A stretch of DNA of 64,000 nucleotides from Umbelopsis isabellina. Its lineage: Eukaryota > Mucoromycota > Umbelopsidomycetes > Umbelopsidales > Umbelopsidaceae. Made by a program: the position numbers and the translations under genes. Shown here piece by piece: positions 1-9,977 of this stretch; within the stretch, counting starts at the first letter, position 1, and each line of letters opens with the position of its first letter. The DNA is taken from positions 806,001 to 870,000 of the forward strand of contig JAEPQZ010000005.1 of assembly GCA_016758905.1 (NCBI GenBank), given 5' to 3'. The notes under the pieces were generated by a model that saw only the letters and a program-made list of their open reading frames with translations, had not been told where the DNA came from and ran no database searches.

Positions 1-99
1 ACCTTTACAGTTGTCATTATATAATGTCTATGTTTATTTAAAATGCGAGGGTATTATTTACGAGATTTCGGTCAGTGTATACAGTTCAAAGTTGCAAAG

Positions 100-2622
100 C
101 TAAACATCGATGCCCCAGTCGCCAACTTGGCGCATAGCTTCCTGATCCCCTTTCATTATTGTGGCAGCATCGCGCTCATCCAAGATACTGGCAACACACT
201 CCCATGGGTCGCGAGCGCCACCCCAACGAAGCACCTGTTCTCTAAACCGCATTCCTCCTTCGCGGTCCAAAGGATTCTTTTCAAAGCAACTTTGCCATAC
301 CCGACGAGCCAGGGTACGGTCGAACAAATAACTATAGTAGCCAGACCCATAACCGAAAAGATGAGTGAATTGAGTGGGCCACATGGTATTTTCTACACCT
401 CCAAACAGACCATTCTCCTTCTGCAACTGGTGCCATGTCCTTTCTGCTGAGAAGTCCTTCTCTAATGCCGCTTGCGAATGATATCTCTGATCGAGTTGGG
501 CCATCACAATCTGGTAATTGGTATCAATGCCACTAAAACGTCTTCTGTTTTCCAGATAGGATTTTACCAATTCATATGGCAAAGGCTGGCGATTGCGATA
601 ATCATTCGCGAATAAAGACAGGACTTGAGGATCGGACACAAAGTGTTCCATCAGAATAGATGGCAATTCTACAAAATCTGTCGCACATCGTGTTCCAGCC
701 ACATTGTGAAAATCAGTTCTGCCAAGCATAGAATGCATAGCATGCCCCATTTCATGAAATAATGTCTCTACTTCGTAAAAGGAGAGCAACGTAGGCATCG
801 TGTTGGATTTCGGTTCTGGAAAGTCACAAGTCAAAACGATAACTGGTAGTTGGTACCGACCACTGCGGCCGTTGATTTCAGATCCAGTAACCTGATTCAT
901 AGATGCCTGGAGTCGAGCACGCTGTTCTGGATCGGCATACTCAAGGTCGCGCATAGCATCATCATTATCAACACGTCGAGATGTGCGAAGAGTATAATGA
1001 GCTGCATTGGTGCCTTTGCCTGGACGAGCAAACAAGTCGCAGTACATGGTGCCAATGATGCCTTCCTTTTCACAAACTACTTTTAATTTGCGTACTTGTG
1101 AATGCCAAGTCTCACCAGGATTGATAGGTTCTGGTTCTAAATGTACCCCGTACATGTTCTTAAACAACCTTGACAAGCCCTGCATCACTGACCCCACAGA
1201 GAAATAAGGTGATATGGGCAAACTAGGGTGAACAGCTTGATAAGATGATGAAATTACATTCATATAATAGTCGCGATCCCAAGCCATGATTTTTGTGCCT
1301 TGGCTAGGAGTCTGCATACCAGACTTTGCTTGTTTAAGTTGCTGCAAGTCTGCGTCCACTGCAGGCTTTTGATGCTTTACAAGAGTGTTTAAAAACGCAT
1401 CCACATTTTCTAAACAATCATATATTAGCATAACTCTTCAATCATATGGACTGCACTAGTTGAATACGTACCTGGCGTTTTAGCCATCTTGTCTTGCAGT
1501 TGTAAATGTCCATATGACTCTTTTCCAACTAAATTTCCAAGTGCTCCCCTCATTCGCATGAGTCCCTCTAAGACCATAACACTTTGCTCTGTCGAAGAGT
1601 TCATGGCAATATACACCTGGCGACGAACATCTTCATCTTTCACATATTTTAAGATAGCATGGCATTCCATACCATCAGTAGGAACATAAGCATAGCTATC
1701 TCGACCGACCAAAGACTTGATAATTGTTGGAGATATTCCTGCTAAACGAGATTGCTCGATTTTGATGTGCTTGGCGGATCTAGGATTGTTTTGAACGAAT
1801 GCTCTTCCAAGTTGTATAATATTGTCGCATAAATCCACAAATTGGGAACGCTGAGAACTGGGTAAGTGAATTCCAGACTTTTCGAAATCCCTCATGAACA
1901 CCTTAGCGGTCATTATCTCGTCCGGAGTAAATTTTGATACTATATTTTGATCATTCATGGCCATGGAAAGAACCTGCTCCCACAAAGTACGGTCAATCGA
2001 AGTCCAAGCTTATATACAGTATGACGCAGAGAAAAAAAAATACCTTATGCAATCTAGTATCTGTGTTCAAAGTGTTCATGTAAGAGCACAGGTCGCTATA
2101 TGCTTTGTTTGCGGCTTCCAAAATGATGGCATCAGGATGAGCATTCCGAATAAATTCGGCCATATCGATGACACAGCATAGGGTATCAGAAAGTCTATCA
2201 AGGTTCTTGACCACCATCCGCATCTCATTTTCTCCATTTTCTGGCGCTCTCCATATCCGCTCAACGATTAATTGCGCTCGTTCTATCGTTTCATTCGCTG
2301 CGTGTTCAAACCCGGCGGCAGTGACAAAATTTGGGTTATTGAATAATCCCAATCGATTAGAGCCAGCAGTGTTTCTTTTAAATTTGTCGAATAACCCATT
2401 ATGAGATTTTTCATTGCGTTCTTGATGCCATATTGCCTTGCTGTCAAAGATCAAGCGCAAATGTTCATCGTTGTATCTTGAATCCGCGCCATTAACAGTA
2501 GAGGTGACTATAGGGGCTTGCACAGAAGATTGAGACAAGTGGCGTGTCAACAGAGATCTGGAGATGGCATTTCTATAGTTGCTGCCTAATTGTTGCTTTG
2601 ACAACCTGCTCAATCTAAGCAT
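100..2622 (-). CDS. OCT1: Mitochondrial intermediate peptidase (MIP/Oct1), M3 family
   Basis: Zinc metallopeptidase that removes an octapeptide from some imported precursors in the mitochondrial matrix after the main processing peptidase has cut. Exons 2622-2044, 1976-1472 and 1409-100 give 797 residues (yeast Oct1 is about 770). The M3 zinc site HEMGH lies near residues 580-584, in the context LFHEMGHAMHS. The N-terminus is basic, Ser/Arg-rich and lacks early acids, as a matrix presequence should. For intron 1 the nearest AG leaves the frame broken, so I chose the acceptor at 1977 (67-base intron), which restores an alignable join LHK-QVLSMAMND. Intron 2 (1410-1471) joins KTP-ENVDAFL with a CTAAT-like branch site. 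The ATG at 2622 is the first in frame. It diverges from the PAN1-like gene. Confidence 0.95.
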
Positions 2623-2770
2623 TGATTGTGTTGAAAAAGGCAAAAACGTGGAGCAAACTTGAACACAAAATGTCTTTGCGTAGTGTGGGTGATGTCATGT
2701 GCCTAATTGGTTGAATGCGGCGATTTGGCTCTCCGCGTCAAGAAGCCTCTCGGTCTCATACATAATCCAG
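2623..2770. promoter_or_regulatory. Divergent promoter between OCT1 and PAN1-like genes
   Basis: 148 bases separate the two start codons, so both promoters and both 5' leaders must share this interval. No clear TATA box is visible. Shared regulation is possible but is an inference from spacing only. Confidence 0.5.
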
Positions 2771-5700
2771 ATGCAAAACCCGTCGAATCCTGGTTCACAA
2801 CAGGGTATGTAGCAGAAGATGCTTGCCTGCAGTGGCTGTCTCGACCAACCTTTCTGTCTATCTAAAAAATGCACATGGTTGGCATATAACTTCTGCACTC
2901 ATCTGCTCGGCATTGTCATCTGCTTTAAGTTAGCAACCTTTTCAGCGACTGTTTACTAACTAGACCAATACGTTATTTCATTAGGCATTCGGTTGAGTTT
3001 CCTGTCTTCGGAAGACCAATCCAAGTACGAGTCTTTGTTTGCTCAGGCAACAGGCAATACTGGCGGTAGATATGTTTCAGGTAGGAAGAACTATGTGTAT
3101 AGTCTAAAGTTAGGATATCAATTGATCTGTCTATTATGATAGCTACCACTGCCAAAAATGTATTATCACGCAGCGGCTTGAGTGATGATACTCTTGCTAA
3201 AGTTTGGTAAGCTATTTGAGATACGGTTGGTCATATTCAATACAGTACCATAACTTACTCTATTGATAGGGATTTGTCGGCTGTCACTCCTTCTCCACAA
3301 TTGAGCTTCCCAGAATTCGCAATTGCCATGTATCTGACATCAAAAGCTCTGTCGGGACAAGCAGTTCCAAGCCTTCTCTCAGATGATATAGTCGAGGAAG
3401 TACAAATCGCAGTTGCTACTTTGGAATCCACTAATACTGCTAACAGTTCGGCAACGCAACCTCAAACCGCAATGGCTACAGGAATGCAACAGCAATACCC
3501 TATGATGACTGGAGTCAGTACACAGCCCACTGGTATGCTTGGAAATGGATCACCCGGATCATTACAGCCTCAAATGACCGGCTACCAGCAAATGCAGCGC
3601 ACTGGTCTTCAAGTGCCCATGATGACTGGCGTTACACCAATGATGGTACCTAATCAACAAATACCCATGCCCACTGGTATGAACGCACATAATTTAGATT
3701 TCACGAGTAGAATGATGCCCATGCCAACTGGGATGTATCTTGCAAATCGAAGAAAGGAGTTTCAACCTTTAACTGGGAAGGTTAAAATCCCATGGGCAGT
3801 AACTGACGAAGAGCGAGAACGATACAGAGAGATTTTTAAGGCTTGGGATAAAGAGAAGAAAGGCTATTTGACAGGAGATATGGCGAAAGAGATCTTCTCC
3901 CAGTCAGGTCTACCTCAAAATGTTTTGATGCAAATTTGGTAAGGCTATCAGTTGATGTATTAGAGGAATTCTTCGTTGCAATCTCTGACTCCTTTTCAAA
4001 GGAACTTGGCAGACCCTAACAACCAAGGGAAACTCAATGCTGATGAATTTGCAGTAGGAATGCACCTCATATATCGGAAAATTAACGGGTATGATGTGCC
4101 AACATCCTTACCAGAGGAGCTGGTACCTCCTTCTAGTCGAGAACTGAGCGACAGTGTGAATGAATTGAGGAAAAAAATCGTTAATGACATTGTTCACAAA
4201 AAGAGCACCTTATCTTTCTCATCTTCGAAAAGCACACCAACTACACGTTCCAACCCGCTTAGTCCCAATTCCCCGCGTGGCCGTGAGAAGTACAAGGACG
4301 ATGATTCTCAAGTTGGATATGTATCCAGTGCTCGTCGTGCCGGTCCGGACAGGCACCGATCTCGAACTCCCACCTCCGATGGATCATCACCAAACTCACG
4401 ACCCTCCACTCCGGAATATCGTGGCAAAACGACTAGAATATCTGATCTCAGAAAACAGATCACAGCACAGAACAAGAAATTCGAAGCTCTTATTGAAAGT
4501 GGAGCATTGAAAGTTGCGACCCCATTCGATTCCTTATCGTATTCTGATCGTAGGGACATAGAAGAGCTGCAATCAAGAATCAAGGAGTTGCAAAATGAAA
4601 TTGTTAAATCAAATGTCGATCAGCAAAATCCAACAGATGTTTGGGGTCAATACTCTTATGGTACAAGCGAGCTGACTAGTTTATCTGAGCAGGAGAAAAG
4701 TTTGGAAAGCGAAGTCCAATATCTGTTGGAAGGCACTATCCCTGATCTCGTATCACAACTCAGAGACCTTGATCTTGAAATCATTGATAAGAAGAAGTCG
4801 TTAGCTAAACAGCGATCAGGAGGAGAGTCGCCTACTACTAACTCTTCGCCTATAGCCGTAAGCACCCCAGACTTGGAAATAGTTGGAACTGGGCCAAATG
4901 GAGAGGTTACTGAGAGTGACAAAATTCGTGCTAAAGCCAAAACCATGTTAGCTGCTCGTATGGGCAAAATTACTGGTCAAAAGCAAGCAGTTAGCTCATC
5001 AAATTCAAATGAGAGTGCACAACTGATACAAGAAGCTGAACGTGAGAAGAAAGTCCAGGATGAAAAGATAGCAGAATTTGAAGGTATTCTACATGACTTG
5101 TCGGATTCCATTCGTGGCATTCGTCGAGACATGAATATTATTGGCCTTGACTTCAATGCTCGGGCAGACGACGAAGTCAAACTACAGGAACATAGCCGCT
5201 TCGAAGATGGAGAAGACGTTGCATCTCACATGAGGACTTTCATTAGAGAGATGTCTCTTGAGACTGCTAGTGCCCGAGCACCAGATGTTGATCCGACATT
5301 CACTTCTCGATTCCCTTCGTTTGAGGAACAAGATACCTCAAGCTACCACCCCTCACCACCACCCTCTAGCTCATTATCTCCTCCACCAACTTTATATTCA
5401 AGCTACAGTGACAAAACATTGAGTCCTCCAGCACAAAGTTACCAAGCACCGACATCACCTAAACCAAGAACTGCCGCTGATATCAAGAAAGAAGCGGAAA
5501 GACGTGTGCAGGAAAGAATGGCGGCACTTCGAATTGCCCGTGGCCTGTCCCCGTCACCAGCTCCGCCCGAAGATCGGATTATAGATCAAAGTCGTTCCAC
5601 TAAACCACAACCAGATGCAGATGAACGTGCTGCTCAGAAACGTCTACGAGCTGCACAAGAAGCTGCACAAGAGAAACTCCGTTTGGCTAGAGAGCATAGA

Positions 5701-6126
5701 GCAGAAGTTGAAAGGCAAACGCAAGAGAAGCTGAAGGAAGCGGAAGAAAAAGCTGCCAAGGCTGCTGAAGATTTAGAGGAGATGGAGAAGAGAATTTCAT
5801 CAGAAACATCACTCGCCCAAGAGCGTGAACGCCAACGACAGATGGCTAAACAATTGGAAGACGAGCGGCGACATCACGCAGTTCAAACACAAGATGAAGC
5901 GGAGGTGGCTCGAATAGAAGAAGAGGCTAGAACGGCTGAAGCTAAAAGATGGCAAGAGGGAAAGCAGGAACAGGATCGTTTGGAAAGACTCCGTCGAGAG
6001 AAAGAAGATCGAGAAGCTGAACAGCAAAGATACAAGGAGGAGCAAGATGCTATTATTAAAGGAGCAAGAGCTGCACGCGAAGCAGCACGACGAATGGAAG
6101 AAGAAGCTGCTGCCCTATCTAATTGA
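2771..6126 (+). CDS. PAN1: PAN1-like EH-domain endocytic scaffold
   Basis: Scaffold of the actin-linked clathrin endocytic coat that binds NPF-motif adaptors such as epsins. Exons 2771-2804, 2985-3080, 3143-3206, 3270-3938 and 4002-6126 give 995 residues. EH domain 1 spans about residues 12-105 (SRSGLSDDTLAKVWDLSA) and EH domain 2 about 235-330 (a repeated KxW/IW signature and DPNNQGKLNADEFAVGMHL). Between them lies a Met/Gln/Pro/Thr-rich stretch with repeated TG motifs, for example LQPQMTG. In yeast Pan1, LxxQxTG repeats are sites for Ark1/Prk1 kinases. Then follow a coiled-coil region, a proline-rich block near residues 725-785 and a long charged C-terminal coiled coil. I do not see a clear WH2 motif at the C-terminus, where yeast Pan1 has one. 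The first exon is short and inferred from splice phase. A likely AATAAA poly(A) signal lies at 6197-6202. Confidence 0.88.
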
Positions 6127-6601
6127 GCAAGCAATTGACCAATTTCTGACTCTTAATACATATCTTTATTTCCATTTACTTTTGTGGCTATTCACAAATA
6201 AAACAAGTTTGCTTTTGGCTTAAAAGTTTATTGCAAATGTGTTCTTTTACTATTAACGGCTTTTCTGATACTATATGTGATTCTAAACTATGGTCGTTCC
6301 AATTTTATGCTCAAAGTGGACTTGACTTTAATTAAGGTTAATAAAAATACTTGAAGAGGGATGAAAGAACTGCGTCTCAGAGGCTGCTTGCAGCTGGCTA
6401 CCAAGGGGGCTTATTCTTGATTTGGCAGTTTTTGGCGTGCACATTGAGATCCAACCCCTATACTCCCCTAGACTTTGCCCTCATGTGGGATGTTTATAAA
6501 ATCACCAACTGGTTTTGCAATTACAAGTCTCTCTTCTACACTATCATCTCTCAGCTCTTGCTTAGTTCTTGACCTTTCTTTTTTTTGGAAATTATTCACT
6601 G
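6127..6601. other. Intergenic: PAN1 3' region and promoter of next gene
   Basis: Holds the PAN1 poly(A) signal (AATAAA, 6197-6202), AT-rich DNA, then the TATA box and pyrimidine-rich leader of the downstream acidic-protein gene. No other gene is seen. Confidence 0.6.
6495..6500 (+). promoter_or_regulatory. TATA box of the acidic low-complexity protein gene
   Basis: TATAAA lies 107 bases before the ATG and is followed by a C/T-rich leader (about 6525-6590) typical of well-expressed fungal genes. The first ATG after it is the one chosen for the gene. Confidence 0.55.
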
Positions 6602-7555
6602 ATGTCTGCTACTCAAGACCCTGTTGCTGAACCATTTACCACCTCAGAAGTTCCTACTGAAACTCCTGCACCTGAAGTTGTTGATGCTATTCCAGCATCC
6701 AATGAAGTCTCAGAAACTCAACCTGAGGTTGCTGCTGATACTCAAGCTGAAGCTCAGCCAGAAGCTGAAGCTGAGGCTGCTGTCAAAGAGCCAGCTAAGG
6801 TCGTAAAGAGAAAGTCAATTTTCAATCCCTTTGGTAGGAGAAAGGAAGAACCCAAAAAGGAAGAGACAAAGCAAGAGGAGCAGGCTGAAATTGTCCTCAC
6901 AGAAACCGCTGCGGAAGCACCCACTCCCACCAAGAGTGCTGATGAGCCCACCGTGACGAAAAGAAAATCTAAGGGTTTCAACTTTTTCACTAGAAAGGTA
7001 AGTCTTGAATCAGACTGTACATTTAGTGACCTGAACAAGTCAGAGAAGAAGTTTTTTTCTAACCTTGGCTTCCATCTGTAGACTTCTTCTCCTCAAACTA
7101 AGACTGAAGAGCCTGCATCAGAACCCACAAACACTGAGCTTCCCAAAATTGAGCACTTGGAACCTATCCAACCTGAAACTATTGTCAACCAAGTTGACAG
7201 CTCTACTGAAGCACCCAAAGCTGTTGAAGAACCAAAGGTTCCTAACAGATCCTCTTCACCATTTGGTAAGCGTTTAACAAACATTTTCAAGGTAAGCTCA
7301 GATCTATAATAGGTGATTGTGCCTTGTGTATGAAAATTTAATTGACTGCGTGCTTTCCAGTTCTCGAAGAGCAATGATAAGAGTGAAAAGGACACAGCAG
7401 CAAAAGATGATGTCGTTGCTACTGAAGATCAAGCAAAACAGGAGCAAGTAGAGGAAGCCGAAAGCAATGACAAGCCGCTGCCTGAAGTCACTGCTACTTC
7501 TGAAGAGGCTGACAAGACATTGCCTGCAGCTCCCCCAGTTTCAGCATCCGCTTAA
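6602..7555 (+). CDS. Acidic low-complexity protein of unknown function with three FxxF/K motifs
   Basis: I do not recognise this protein. Exons 6602-6997, 7082-7291 and 7361-7555 give 266 residues, rich in Glu, Ala, Pro, Thr and Ser and probably disordered. Three short basic/aromatic motifs interrupt the acidic sequence: KRKSIFNPFGRRK in exon 1, KRKSKGFNFFTRK ending exon 1, and FGKRLTNIFK ending exon 2, continuing FSKSNDK in exon 3. Both introns fall directly after a motif. There is no signal peptide or membrane segment. A TATA box and CT-rich leader suggest strong expression. The alternating acidic linkers and short basic/aromatic motifs suggest a binding or scaffold protein, but that is inference only. 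The coding call rests on frame continuity over two introns with good GTAAGT/GTAAGC donors and on a clean stop. Confidence 0.8.
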
Positions 7556-7898
7556 AGGACAAATGTTTCTTTCAAACCTTTATTCACTATACCTCATATT
7601 CATAGCGTAGTCTTTAAAAAACATTATATTATCCTATTACGATATCTTTCGGCAATACGAGCAGAATCATAACGCCTTCGCTCTTTCTTTAATACTATGT
7701 AAATGAGTAAAATTGAGTATCCAGTTTTGCTATATTTATTCACTGACCTTTTCTCCTTTAGATGCGCACGTAGTTAATAAAAACATTCGTATAAATGATA
7801 AAGTCATAAAAAGCAGTCTATATTTGGTTCACAGAATTGGTAAACTATTCCTCTATTTTACAGTCTGAAGTGGTTATGTGTACAAAAACAATATACAA
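7556..7898. other. Intergenic, convergent 3' ends
   Basis: AT-rich 3' flanks of the acidic-protein gene (+) and COA1 (-). It contains AATAAA-like sequences, and I see no gene. Confidence 0.5.
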
Positions 7899-8514
7899 TT
7901 AAGACGACAGAGCCATAACTGGCGCACCAGTGTCAGTCAAGCTTTGTTGATCAAGGTTGAGAGTAACTCCATCATCTCTAGTAACATTGAAAATGATAGT
8001 TCTCCAATTGGCGCCTTCCCTGCGTGAGGCAAAGTGAACTTTTGCCTTATGGCCTGAATTCGAGAAAGCAAGTATTAGCATAGCTGCCCAACTGCATTTG
8101 TCTCTTTCACTTAAACATACCATTGTCACCCTTAATGTCGAATTTGATATTAACTTGGCCCTTCAAATGGTTGACGGAGCCGTCAATCCAAGCCCAAGAA
8201 TCGGCATATCCGACGTTCTCTCCAAGCAAGTCTCGAACTCCTTGATGATAACGCACAGTGAACATGGTGCCATGTACAACGCTACTAGATTGACGCTGAA
8301 AATTCATAGCATAGGAAAGACCGCCAATCCAAAGAGATACACCGACAATACCGGCTCCTATCAACATGGGTGCTCGGCGAGGTGCAATGGTGGGTAAGGG
8401 ACGGTGCTCTTTACGTGGCATAGAAGCCATGTTTCGTCTAGTTTGACCTGATATAGTAGAGGTCATAGCTCTGGCTGCTGAGAGCATTGGGCGAGTGCTT
8501 CGCATTCCAGACAT
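7899..8514 (-). CDS. COA1: Cytochrome c oxidase assembly factor 1 (COA1 family)
   Basis: Inner-membrane protein that helps early assembly of cytochrome c oxidase around Cox1. Exons 8514-8121 and 8053-7899 give 182 residues. An Arg/Ser-rich N-terminal presequence is followed by one transmembrane helix (about residues 50-68, LIGAGIVGVSLWIGGLSY). Next comes the family's Tim21-like fold: a run like QRQSSSVVHGTMFTVR, then LLGENVGYADSWAWIDGSVN and GQVNIKFDIKGDNG, with a final GHKAKVHFASRR strand. Length, topology and the SSVV...G-W-G-N-G-I-F-KG pattern fit fungal COA1. The single intron joins NG-HK in frame (donor GTATGT). It lies between convergent and tandem neighbours with no operon-like link. 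Confidence 0.88.
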
Positions 8515-8763
8515 TTGGTAAACGATTGAAGATGGGTCAATATGTCAAAGTCCAAAGCCACAAATTTCTATGTCCGGATTTTTACTGCTCAAAGTGGCCT
8601 CATTCAAAGGATTGTGTCTAAGCTCTTTCAAGCATTCAGACTCCACACGTCAAGCAAACACATCCAATTTGCACCACCGTACACTGATGAATTGGTAAAG
8701 GTCTTGTTTCTTATGATGTTGTTTTTTTTTAATAGTATTAAAACGGAATATACAAGTTATGTC

Positions 8764-9977
8764 TTATGCTACACCAGTAAGCTGCTTAGTTTCCTTCCCA
8801 CTTTCTTTTAGATCTTGCGAAACGTATCTATCCAATAACTAAACCAAAATCGTTATTACGTCTGTACAATTTGAAATGTCGAGAGTTTACTATGTCAAAC
8901 TTACTTGTTGCCTTCGTCTCTGCACTAACATTTGCTCTATTTCTTGTTGAGTGGGTACGGCAGCACCTTTGACTAGGGTGTCATTGATTTGCTCGTTCTG
9001 CTTCTTGAGTGTCTCTTCACCGTCAACTTCCATCTCATCTTCTTCCTTTTTGTCTCCTGCCATATATGGAACTTCTTGTAATTTCTCTCGCAACTCCTTC
9101 TCTCTTTCGGCTTCATATTCTATCAAGGCACCGTCTTCTTCGTCACGGTAGCCGTAGTAATCTGCATCAACATTTCGGTATAAATCCTGTCTGGTTTTCT
9201 TGGTTGGCTCCGGTGCTAAAGAATCATGATCAATATATTGCTCTTGTGTAGCTTGGATTTTCTACTTTGCGTACCTTCTTGCTCAAAAAGTTCTCGCACA
9301 CCCGGTAAATCTTTCGCTCGACCAAAATATCTAAAATACAGGATATCGTAAGGACATGTACAATTCTTATGAAACTTCTTGCAGCTTCGCACTTACTTGT
9401 AACCTCGATTCCCAGGTACTTCTCTACCTTCTTGATCCATCAATTTCGGTCCTATTTTCTATATTCCGTTATCAGTAACAGCAGATTCCTACATAGTAAA
9501 GCATTTTGTATGACCACCTACCAGATAATCCGGCCCACCTAGTTCTTTTATTCGATGCTCCCATGCTAGCTTCTCTCTCATGAGTTTGTTAATCTCATCG
9601 TTGAGATCGCGCACTTGATAGTCAGAAAGACCAGCTGTAGAAAAAATGGGTCGAATCAGTATGTGTGCAGTTGCTGATCTAGTTTGTCAAACTGAGATTG
9701 CTTACTATCTTGAATCTTTGAGACTTTGCGCGAGATCTCGCTCAAAACTTGTCGTCTCCATTTTTCGGATTCTGGTAAACTTCTGACTTCGGATGCTACT
9801 GCTGGTCTCTTTTTCTGAGGGCGCAACAATCCCATTTCAGCGGCCTGCGCTTCTCGGAAGCGGTATAGCATGGACTGAGCTTTCTCTTCATTACGCGCCT
9901 AGTTAGAATGCGTGTTAGCTATGTGCGTGCAAATATTCGATCTTGTGAAGGATTCAATTCTATCCTATGCATACCAT
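8764..9977 (-). CDS. ISY1: Pre-mRNA splicing factor ISY1
   Basis: Component of the Prp19-associated (NineTeen) spliceosome complex. Seven exons (9977-9975, 9898-9706, 9634-9522, 9458-9397, 9330-9275, 9215-8905, 8838-8764) give 270 residues. Family hallmarks are visible in order: [95 protein letters not shown] and the C-terminal [17 protein letters not shown]. The first exon is only the ATG: the codon is followed at once by GTATGC, and the next exon begins with the conserved ARN. It is odd that a splicing factor carries six introns in about 1.2 kb. Small introns of 60-80 bases all have good consensus sites. Confidence 0.95.

Noticed and set aside
1977-2043. Nearest acceptor giving a 35-base intron in OCT1
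   Set aside because: It breaks the reading frame and is shorter than the other introns; the acceptor at 1977 keeps the frame and restores the family sequence.
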